Shown in pieces: positions 37,092 to 44,567 of a stretch of 64,000 bases of DNA; position 1 is the stretch's first letter; the number at the start of each line of letters is the position of its first letter. The DNA is from Flavobacterium sp. 270 (GTDB lineage Bacteria > Bacteroidota > Bacteroidia > Flavobacteriales > Flavobacteriaceae). The notes under the pieces are model-generated. The model did not search any database, was not told the DNA's origin, and saw only the letters and a list, made by a program, of their open reading frames with translations. Where the stretch lies: NCBI RefSeq assembly GCF_004368785.1, contig NZ_SODM01000004.1, positions 236,521 to 300,520 on the forward strand. Reading direction: 5' to 3'. The translations under genes were made by a program, and so were the position numbers.

Positions 37092-39278
37092 CTAAATAGC
37101 CTTATAACTCACGACATACTCCACATTCGGTTTTACAATCAACTGATATTTATTCTTTGCTAATTCCGTAATCGTTCCAGAGTTTGTTTTGGGTTTGCTT
37201 GCACTTTTGAAAATTAATTTTCCTTCTCCTTCGCCTGCTTTTACTTTAATTTCTTTGGTACTGCAATACACGGCAACTTCTCCGTTTGGTGTTGGAACTT
37301 TTCCTTCCATCCATTTTAAATCTCCCAAATTTGGTTTTATTTCATATTCTGAATATCCCGGAGCAGTTGGTTTTACACCTAAATAATATTTTCCTAATAA
37401 ATAAATCGGACTTGCACCCCAAGCGTGGCAAAGGCTTTTCCCGTAAGGGCGTCCATACATTTCTAAATGTTCTTTTCCACTTTGTTTTGGGTCGTATTTT
37501 TCCCAAAATGATGTCGCGCCTTGATTTAACATTCCACCCCAATAATCACGGATTTCATTTAAAACAAATTTCTGTTCATCCATTGCGCATAACGCCTCCA
37601 ACTCATAAAAACGCATGTAGGGCGTTGTGATTTGAAGAACATCTTTATTGAGCAATACCTTATTTTTTACACTTTGTTTTTGTTCTTCAGTAAAATAATT
37701 AAAGAATATACCGAACATATTCGCATATCGGGTTACGATATTTTGCATTTTACCGTCGATACGCTGATGCTTCATCACGTTTTCTTTTTTATCCCAAAAC
37801 ACATCGAACAATGAAGTTTTTAATTCAGAAGCTAATTTTTGATATTGTTTTTGATCTTCACTTTTACCTGCAATTTCAGCACTCACCGACATGGCTTCTA
37901 AACTTCTTGCCAAAAGCATCTGCTCAAAACTAACTTCGCCAGTTTTTGGTAGTCCGTCTGCCCAGTCAATAAAAACCCAGTCGCCTTCTAAAGGTTCTAG
38001 AAATCCGTTTTTGTTTCTTCTTTCTAAACAGAAATCCATAAGCGATTTCATTCTTGAATAATAAGTTTTGATGAATTTTGTATCGCCTGTGTGTAAATAG
38101 TAATCGTAAACACCTACAAACCAATACAAAGAATAATCCATGATGATATTGACGTGAGCCATTACAGGATCTTTTCCGCGAAGCGCTGACATCGTTCGTT
38201 CTACAGAAGGCGAATCAAAGAATAAATAATAATTCATTAAATAACTTTGATAAGCATCGCCAGACCAAACCCAGCGGTCGCGTTTGATGCCGTCAATAAA
38301 AAATTCACGGGAAGTTAAATGCATCGTATAAGCCGAAACATCCCAAATTTTATTTAATAATTCGTCTGAAGATTTGAATGCGCCACGATAATCTAATGGT
38401 AAATATTCATAAAGCATCGAAATCGAATCGTATTTTACGCCTGCATCTGCCTGCACCTGAACATAGCGGAATGCTTTTGATCCACTGTGTGTATAAGTTT
38501 CAGGTTGTTTTCCATCAAAAGATAAATGATCTAAGGTTTCGCATTTAGCTGAATCCAAAGCTTCTTCGCGAGATTCGCCGTAATAAAGCGCTACTTTTCC
38601 TTTGCCTTTTAAACCGTGAATTTTAATATAACCAAAAGTTTCTTTTCCAAAGTCTACTAATTCGCCTGCACCAACTTTTTCTGTTTTTTTTGCACTCAAA
38701 GGTTTGGTTGTCAGTTTAAATCCGGAAGGTTTATTTTCTGGCGAATCAAAATTCCACGAACCAACAGGAACCCAAGGTGTACCGGATTGTTGTGCTTTTC
38801 CGGCTTCGTCGATCCAAAGTTTATCTTCGTTGGTTACCTTCCAGGATGCATCAGATTTGACATAATTACCCGAAATATAAATGGCTGGTAATACTTCCTG
38901 ATTGTATACTTTAAAAGAAATTTTATGTTTTCCGGCAGGAATTGTTATTGATTTTGGCTGTCCGTAAACCTGAACGCCATCTAAAAGTAATTGAAAAGGT
39001 CCTTCTGAATAGATTTTTACTTCGTCTGGTTTCGGAAGCTCTAATTCTGTTTGAAAAGTTACCAGAGCATACGGACTATAATATTGCCAAAGCGGTGGAA
39101 ATACCGCTTCGCGTTCTGTACGTCTAACCTGCATTTTATTGCTTAACCAAATTTCGAAATCGCCTGGATACCAGATCCATGTCGCTTCTTTTGATTTTTC
39201 CTGCGCCGATACTAAATAACAGCTAAAGAGAGCAACAAAAAGAAGTAAAATCTTAAAAATGGGAAAGCGGTTTGGCAT
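37092..39278 (-). CDS. GH78-family alpha-L-rhamnosidase
   Basis: 728 residues with signal peptide (LLLFVALFSCYLVSAQ). N-terminal beta-sandwich domains (LVTFQTELELPKPDEVKIYS; LVDFGKETFGYIKIHGLKGK; GSKAFRYVQVQADA) lead into the (alpha/alpha)6 barrel with the GH78 signature FFIDGIKRDRWVWSGDAYQS, and later LDFCLERRNKNGFLEPLEGD, VFIDWADGLPKTGEVSFEQM, and GATSFWEKYDPKQSG, which holds candidate acidic residues. Released product is L-rhamnose from RG-I or RG-II side chains. It is the first gene of operon 2, with a very short leader (about 15-20 nt) below the direct-repeat promoter at 39298-39344. Confidence 0.93.
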   Translation of the reverse strand: MPNRFPIFKILLLFVALFSCYLVSAQEKSKEATWIWYPGDFEIWLSNKMQVRRTEREAVFPPLWQYYSPYALVTFQTELELPKPDEVKIYSEGPFQLLLDGVQVYGQPKSITIPAGKHKISFKVYNQEVLPAIYISGNYVKSDASWKVTNEDKLWIDEAGKAQQSGTPWVPVGSWNFDSPENKPSGFKLTTKPLSAKKTEKVGAGELVDFGKETFGYIKIHGLKGKGKVALYYGESREEALDSAKCETLDHLSFDGKQPETYTHSGSKAFRYVQVQADAGVKYDSISMLYEYLPLDYRGAFKSSDELLNKIWDVSAYTMHLTSREFFIDGIKRDRWVWSGDAYQSYLMNYYLFFDSPSVERTMSALRGKDPVMAHVNIIMDYSLYWFVGVYDYYLHTGDTKFIKTYYSRMKSLMDFCLERRNKNGFLEPLEGDWVFIDWADGLPKTGEVSFEQMLLARSLEAMSVSAEIAGKSEDQKQYQKLASELKTSLFDVFWDKKENVMKHQRIDGKMQNIVTRYANMFGIFFNYFTEEQKQSVKNKVLLNKDVLQITTPYMRFYELEALCAMDEQKFVLNEIRDYWGGMLNQGATSFWEKYDPKQSGKEHLEMYGRPYGKSLCHAWGASPIYLLGKYYLGVKPTAPGYSEYEIKPNLGDLKWMEGKVPTPNGEVAVYCSTKEIKVKAGEGEGKLIFKSASKPKTNSGTITELAKNKYQLIVKPNVEYVVSYKAI

Positions 39279-39297
39279 AGTAAGTTTATTTTGGAGC

Positions 39298-39344
39298 TAA
39301 AGATAAGTGTTATTTTTACATTTCACAACCTGTACTATCCTGTT
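39298..39344 (-). promoter_or_regulatory. GH78 operon promoter with direct-repeat operator
   Basis: Minus strand: AACAGGATAGTACAGG at 39344-39329, immediately followed by TTG (39328-39326) as -33 element, 20 nt, then TATCTTTA (39305-39298) as -7 box. The operator touches the -33 element, the usual place for a transcription activator that contacts RNA polymerase. The ATG is only 19 nt below the -7 box. Confidence 0.75.
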
Positions 39345-39530
39345 ATATCATAATACTTCAATGTTTTTTATAATTTTTTAAGGATAAAATTACGACTTAT
39401 CACTTTTTTAGTACTAAAAAAAATGATGTATCGATTTTTGTCTATTTTAGATATTTGTGTTGTAACAAAAATGATCGTATTTGTTTTCAGATTCAATCAT
39501 CATTTTTCATTCAAAAAATAGAAACAGATT

Positions 39531-40349
39531 TTATGCTGAAATTTTATCAGCCTCATTCTCATCTTCCAAAATATAATTAGAAGGTGTTTTTCCTAAATGC
39601 TTTTTAAACATAAAAATAAAAGCACTTGCAGTTTCGTAACCTAAATCGAGCGCAATTTCTTTTATAGATTGTTTTTCGCCTAATCTTTTTATGGCTTCAA
39701 GTAATTTTAAGCGCGTACGCCAATCGCTGAAATTCATTCCGAGTTCTTTTATAAATAAGCGTGATAAAGTTCTACTGCTCATAAAAGATAATTCGGCGTA
39801 ATAATCTATGGTGTTTTTGCTGGCAACATCGTTTAGCAAAAGTTCCACTACTTTTTGTAATCTTTCGTTGTTTGTTGTTGGAAGAAAAGTGGCACTTGGC
39901 ATAATTAAAGCCAATTCATCTAAAAATACATCGATAATTCTTCTTTGCGATGGCGAAATGTTTCCTTCAGTTCCAAAAGTGATAATCTTAAAAACCAATT
40001 GTTTTAGAAAAATTGGAATATCAAAAGAAAAACTATTTGAAGGCAATTCGCCCGTAAAAGACGGATCGATGAAAACGCTGTAATAATTAACGTCTTTCTG
40101 AAAAGTAACCTGATGTTCTACTCCGCTAGGAAGCCACAAACCTTGCAACGGATTCACAACCCAAATGTTATTGCCCACCACAACATTCATTACACCGCGC
40201 GTGGCATAGATAAGCTGCGCTCTTGGGTGCGAATGCGAAATACACATTTCGTTGTTTACCATTTCGGTATAACCCATAACAGGAATCTGTGGATTGATTA
40301 CAAATCCATGTTCCTGTGCCATTCGATATGTCCGAATTTGATTATTCAT
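39531..40349 (-). CDS. AraC-family regulator with N-terminal cupin domain
   Basis: 272 residues, cytoplasmic. The N-terminal cupin half contains CISHSHPRAQLIYATRGVMN and LPSGVEHQVTFQKDVNYYSV; the C-terminal 100 residues are the double helix-turn-helix of AraC proteins, with SSRTLSRLFIKELGMNFSDW and EIALDLGYETASAFIFMFKK. It is divergent from the MFS pump gene, a frequent pairing in bacteria, so it may simply control the pump. It is also the only DNA-binding regulator within reach of the pectin operons, whose direct-repeat operators with 10-nt period would suit an AraC-type protein. A TACATTTG box sits only 4 nt upstream of the annotated ATG, so either the mRNA is nearly leaderless or Met10 (40322) is the true start. 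Confidence 0.85.
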   Translation of the reverse strand: MNNQIRTYRMAQEHGFVINPQIPVMGYTEMVNNEMCISHSHPRAQLIYATRGVMNVVVGNNIWVVNPLQGLWLPSGVEHQVTFQKDVNYYSVFIDPSFTGELPSNSFSFDIPIFLKQLVFKIITFGTEGNISPSQRRIIDVFLDELALIMPSATFLPTTNNERLQKVVELLLNDVASKNTIDYYAELSFMSSRTLSRLFIKELGMNFSDWRTRLKLLEAIKRLGEKQSIKEIALDLGYETASAFIFMFKKHLGKTPSNYILEDENEADKISA

Positions 40350-40448
40350 TGTCCAAATGTAGTAATTTTGACATTCATATTTTTTTCAATTTTGTAAAAA
40401 ATAATACAGCTGTTATTTTTAAAACTAAAATTAACTCAAAAACAAATC

Positions 40449-41657
40449 ATGGAAACCGTTAAAGCAAATCCAGAATTAGTCAAAAAAACCACGTATTCGA
40501 TACTTTTTATAATCAGTTTTTCTCATTTAATCAATGACCTTTTACAAGCTGTTGTTCCATCTATTTATCCTTTAATTAAAGAAAATTTTGGACTGACTTT
40601 CTCCCAAATCGGAATTATAACTTTTACGTATCAAATCGTTGCTTCTATCCTACAGCCATTTGTGGGAATGTATACCGACAAAAAATCAAAACCCTATTCT
40701 CTAATCATCGGAATGTGTTTTACAATGGTCGGATTATTTTTGGTTTCAATCGCTTCGAGTTTTATCTACTTATTATTATCGGTAAGTCTAATCGGAATTG
40801 GTTCTTCTATTTTTCACCCTGAATCTTCGAGAGTAGCTCATTTGGCTTCTGGCGGAAAAAGAGGATTAGCGCAGTCGATTTTTCAATTGGGAGGAAATGC
40901 CGGAAGTGCAATCGGACCATTATTGGCGGCATTTATTGTAATTCCGCACGGACAATCGTATGTGGCTTGGTTTTGTATTATTGCCCTGATCGGAATTTTT
41001 GCTTTGTACAAAATTGCTATTTGGTACACCGAACATTTATCTGAAAGAATGGCGAATAAATCAAACCAACAAATCGAAACGCATCATTTGTCTAAAAACA
41101 GAGTGATTTTTTCGCTGATTATTTTATTGGTTTTGATTTTCTCTAAATACTTCTACATGAGTAGTATTACAAGTTATTATACTTTCTTTTTGATTGATAA
41201 ATTTCATGTAAGCATTCAGCAGTCGCAGGTTTATTTATTTTTATTCTCCGGCGCTGTGGCCGCGGGAACTTTAATCGGCGGACCAATTGGCGACCGTTAC
41301 GGAAGAAAATATGTTATCTGGGTTTCGATTCTTGGTGTTGCGCCTTTTACGTTGATGTTGCCATACGTTTCTTTATTCTGGGTCGGAACTTTATCTGTAG
41401 TTATCGGATTGATTCTTTCTTCTGCGTTCTCTGCAATCTTGGTTTATGCAACGGAATTAATGCCCGGAAAAGTGGGTCTAGTAGCCGGTCTTTTCTTCGG
41501 ATTTGCTTTCGGAATGGGCGGATTGGGTTCTGCTGTTTTAGGAAAAATCGCCGATGCAACGAGTATCGAATATGTATTTAAAATTTGTGCGTTTCTGCCG
41601 TTGATTGGGGTGATTACTGGTTTTTTGCCGAATATTGAAGGGCGTAAAAAGGCTTAA
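40449..41657 (+). CDS. MFS transporter, fosmidomycin-resistance (Fsr) type
   Basis: 402 residues with about 12 hydrophobic segments. Landmarks: SHLINDLLQAVVPSIYPLIK, GMYTDKKSKPY between TM2 and TM3 (motif A position), GIGSSIFHPESSRVAHLASG, LGGNAGSAIGPLLAA, and GPIGDRYGRKYVIWVSILGV in the second half. These match the Fsr branch of drug-proton antiporters; natural substrates are unclear. It is transcribed away from the AraC gene; a TAATTTTG box at 40363-40370 may serve it. No link to pectin metabolism is evident beyond location. Confidence 0.85.
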   Translation: METVKANPELVKKTTYSILFIISFSHLINDLLQAVVPSIYPLIKENFGLTFSQIGIITFTYQIVASILQPFVGMYTDKKSKPYSLIIGMCFTMVGLFLVSIASSFIYLLLSVSLIGIGSSIFHPESSRVAHLASGGKRGLAQSIFQLGGNAGSAIGPLLAAFIVIPHGQSYVAWFCIIALIGIFALYKIAIWYTEHLSERMANKSNQQIETHHLSKNRVIFSLIILLVLIFSKYFYMSSITSYYTFFLIDKFHVSIQQSQVYLFLFSGAVAAGTLIGGPIGDRYGRKYVIWVSILGVAPFTLMLPYVSLFWVGTLSVVIGLILSSAFSAILVYATELMPGKVGLVAGLFFGFAFGMGGLGSAVLGKIADATSIEYVFKICAFLPLIGVITGFLPNIEGRKKA

Positions 41658-41661
41658 TTTT

Positions 41662-41798
41662 TAATCTCGCAAAGTCGCGAAGTCACAAAGGTTTTTTTTT
41701 AAGCTTTGAAATAAACTTTGCGTCTTCGCCTCTTTGCGAGCAAACTTCTCTGCAAAATAAAAACACACACAGCTTCCAATGAACCTATGTGTGTTTTT
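41662..41798. repeat. TCTCGCAAAG palindrome and adjacent bidirectional terminator
   Basis: TAATCTCGCAAAGTCGCGAAG at 41662 faces CTTCGCCTCTTTGCGAG ending near 41741. After it, AAAAACACACA (41759-41769) pairs with TGTGTGTTTTT (41788-41798), an 11-bp stem with T-runs on both strands, placed between the convergent ends of the MFS pump and the sodium symporter genes. Confidence 0.75.
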
Positions 41799-41824
41799 GT
41801 TGATTTATAATTCCTTGAAATCAA

Positions 41825-43405
41825 TTAATTCCCATTAAAAACCAAATACAAAACCAAAATCATCACTCCCAACAACCCAAACAACAACTTCACTTTTTTA
41901 CTTGTTTTCGGAATATCAGTTTCATCAGAAAAATTAGTTTCAGGATTTTTATCGGTTAATGAAATACCAATTGCTGTAATGGTTAAGACCGCAAAAATGT
42001 AAAACGAAATCAATAAAAAGTGAGGCCAAACCGGATATTTATCGGCAGGGAAAATCCATAGATACAAAACCCCAACAAAAAGACTAAACCCAGAACCCCA
42101 TGATAAGGTAAAGTTTACTGCTTTTTTGGTGGTGCGTTTCCAGAAAACACTCAGCAGGAAAACAACAGATAACGAAGGCGCCAGAAATCCTAAAACTGCC
42201 TGAAAGATGTTGAATAAATTCTGCCCTTTGATATTGTCAATCGCAATGGCAATCAAAATCGCAAATAGACAACCAACTGCAATTGTTAAACGACCAATTC
42301 TAATCTGGTCTTTAATTGTCGCCGTCGGGTTGATTTTCTTTACATAAATATCATTCGTAAAAACGGTGCTCAAAGCATTTAGCGAAGAACCAATTGTTCC
42401 CACCAAAACGGCAATCATAACACAGATTACTAAACCGTTCATTCCGCTTGGGAAAAGATTCGTAACCATCGTCATATAAGCCAAATCGGAGTTTTCGCCC
42501 AATTCAGGATATAAAACGTAACACAAAATTCCAGGCAAAATAAACAATGGCAAAGCCATCACTTTTAGCCATCCAATAAAGTTTACACCCAATTGTCCCT
42601 GTTCCAGATTTTTTGCTCCCAAAACACTCTGCACCATCGATTGATCGGTACAAAAGAAAGCAACGGCCGCAACGGGATAGCCTAACAAAATGGCTGTCCA
42701 CGGATAATGTGCGTCGTTTGCAGGCTGTACTAAATTCCAGAAATTAGAAGGTGTTTTATCTATTAAAGCACCAATTCCGCCCACTTTTTGCAAACCTAAA
42801 TACGACAAAGTCAAGGAAACGACAATCAATAAAATCATTTGAAAAACGTTGACTTTTGCAATGGCTTTTAATCCTCCGGCAAACGTAAATATTCCCGAAA
42901 AAATCACTAAAACAGTAACACTCTGCCACATCGGAATTCCTAAAATCTGACGCACCAAAACACCTCCGCTGAATAATCCTAAAGAAAGCCAGCTTACTAA
43001 GATTTTTACCAAAGCATACCAAGCCAGAATATTCTGCGTGCTGTCGCCGTAGCGTTTTCCCATATATTCGGGCATCGTGCTGACTTTACTCGCAATGTAA
43101 CGCGGTGCAAAAACCATCGCCAAAAGCAGTAAAAACACAAAAGCGTACCACTCAAAATTTCCCGCAACAATTCCAGTTGCGTAACCAATACTCGCAAAAG
43201 CCAATAACGACGAAGGGCCAACATTGGTTCCCCACATATTAAACCCGATATTGTACCAGTTTAGCGAATTTCCGGCTAGAAAAAGTGTTTCGTTTTTCTT
43301 GCTCTGCTTTACACTCACAATATATCCAATGACCAATAAAGTCACTAAATAAATCCCAACAATTACAAAATCGAGCGTGGTTAATTTATCGTAGATGCTG
43401 TTCAT
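41825..43405 (-). CDS. Sodium:solute symporter (SSS family)
   Basis: 526 residues with about 13-14 membrane segments. Family features: LDFVIVGIYLVTLLVIGYIV as TM1, LFLAGNSLNWYNIGFNMWGT followed by NVGPSSLLAFASIGYATGIV (the sodium-site region), and MPEYMGKRYGDSTQNILAWY. It resembles SSS proteins found beside Gfo/Idh/MocA and sugar-catabolic genes in Bacteroidota. Its ATG overlaps the end of the oxidoreductase gene by 4 nt (ATGA), so both are translated together. Position at the end of the GH141 operon suggests that it imports the sugar released by that enzyme, possibly L-fucose, L-rhamnose or a methylated derivative. Confidence 0.9.
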   Translation of the reverse strand: MNSIYDKLTTLDFVIVGIYLVTLLVIGYIVSVKQSKKNETLFLAGNSLNWYNIGFNMWGTNVGPSSLLAFASIGYATGIVAGNFEWYAFVFLLLLAMVFAPRYIASKVSTMPEYMGKRYGDSTQNILAWYALVKILVSWLSLGLFSGGVLVRQILGIPMWQSVTVLVIFSGIFTFAGGLKAIAKVNVFQMILLIVVSLTLSYLGLQKVGGIGALIDKTPSNFWNLVQPANDAHYPWTAILLGYPVAAVAFFCTDQSMVQSVLGAKNLEQGQLGVNFIGWLKVMALPLFILPGILCYVLYPELGENSDLAYMTMVTNLFPSGMNGLVICVMIAVLVGTIGSSLNALSTVFTNDIYVKKINPTATIKDQIRIGRLTIAVGCLFAILIAIAIDNIKGQNLFNIFQAVLGFLAPSLSVVFLLSVFWKRTTKKAVNFTLSWGSGFSLFVGVLYLWIFPADKYPVWPHFLLISFYIFAVLTITAIGISLTDKNPETNFSDETDIPKTSKKVKLLFGLLGVMILVLYLVFNGN

Positions 43406-44466
43406 AGTCCGTATTCGTTAAGAATATCGGCAATTTTAACCGGCATTCCAGTTTGTAAAGTTTTATCCATTGCCTGTAATAAAGCCACAGTTCCGATTCC
43501 TTCTTCCATGTTTGGATAAGCTTCAAAATCCTGTTCAATACTGTCTGCAAAATATTCTAAATAATTCTGATATTCCCCAGCGTGATGGCTTTGTCCTTCA
43601 AAACGGAAATAATATTTTAATGTACTGTCGCCCCAGGTAATTACTTTTTCTTCGCCCGTTTTATCGGTAACCGCATAACGCAATTCGTGATAATCGGCCT
43701 GACTTGCTCCTTCTGTTGCTCTCAAAATCGTACTCATTCCGCTGTCGCGTTGTGCAGGTTGCGTTGGCGAAGTATAGACACCGCTCACACGCGCAATTCT
43801 ACCGTCGGTTGCTTTGAAGATAAAGTGCATCGTATCTTCATTTTTTAATCCGGCAGATTTTCCGTTACTACTTATCATTCCGTACCCCATAACTTCTTCA
43901 ATATTTGGAAGATACCATCTAATAAAATCTACGGGATGACTTAAACCTCCGTACAACCATTTAAAAGATTGCAACAAAGACCATTCTTTCTTCAAAAACC
44001 ATCTGTGATCGGCGTGATATTGGGCTTCAATTGTAATTAAATCGCCAATTAAACCTGCTTCGTAATCGGCTCTTTGTCTTTTGGCTGGTTCGAAAAAACG
44101 TGAACTCTGACCAATGAAAACTTTTTTGCCTGTTGATTTACTTAGTTCTAATAATTCCTTAGCATCCGAAAGATCATCGATAAATGGTTTTGTACAAACA
44201 ACATGTTTCCCATGCAATAAAGCTTGTTTTACGTGTTGTGCATGAAGATGATCGGGCGTATAAATCGCAATGATATCTATTGATTCGTCTTTTAATAAAT
44301 CATCGTAATTGGTGGTGTACGAATGAAAATCAAATTCTTTTGCTCTTTGTTTGCACAACTCTTCGTTTCGGTCGCACACTTTTACAAGTTCTACTTTTGA
44401 ACTTTCTATAGCTGCCGACATTGTGCTTCGTCCTTCTCCAAGTCCTAGAATGGCTATTTTTAACAT
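43402..44466 (-). CDS. Gfo/Idh/MocA-family NAD(P)-dependent oxidoreductase
   Basis: 354 residues, cytoplasmic. N-terminal Rossmann fold (LKIAILGLGEGRSTMSAAIE), substrate-binding motif KHVVCTKPFIDDLSDAKELL with the family Lys-Pro, and the C-terminal alpha/beta domain with YGGLSHPVDFIRWYLPNIEE, whose His is at the usual catalytic position. Such enzymes oxidise or reduce a sugar or cyclitol hydroxyl. It is the middle gene of the GH141-oxidoreductase-symporter operon and likely performs the first cytoplasmic step on the imported sugar. The exact substrate is unknown. Confidence 0.87.
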   Translation of the reverse strand: MLKIAILGLGEGRSTMSAAIESSKVELVKVCDRNEELCKQRAKEFDFHSYTTNYDDLLKDESIDIIAIYTPDHLHAQHVKQALLHGKHVVCTKPFIDDLSDAKELLELSKSTGKKVFIGQSSRFFEPAKRQRADYEAGLIGDLITIEAQYHADHRWFLKKEWSLLQSFKWLYGGLSHPVDFIRWYLPNIEEVMGYGMISSNGKSAGLKNEDTMHFIFKATDGRIARVSGVYTSPTQPAQRDSGMSTILRATEGASQADYHELRYAVTDKTGEEKVITWGDSTLKYYFRFEGQSHHAGEYQNYLEYFADSIEQDFEAYPNMEEGIGTVALLQAMDKTLQTGMPVKIADILNEYGL

Positions 44467-44505
44467 GAGGTGAGTGGTTATTTTAGATTGTTGATTTTAG
44501 ATTTT

Positions 44506-44540
44506 TCTCTCGCAGATTATGCAGATGGAGGAGATTTTTC
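44506..44540. repeat. Short GCAGATTA repeat fragment
   Basis: TCTCTCGCAGATTATGCAGAT followed by GGAGGAGATTTTT, a single arm of the GCAGATTT family without its complement, in the 101-nt gap between the GH141 fusion gene and the oxidoreductase gene. Confidence 0.55.
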
Positions 44541-44567
44541 TATACTCTTTGTTCTATTTTCTTTGTT

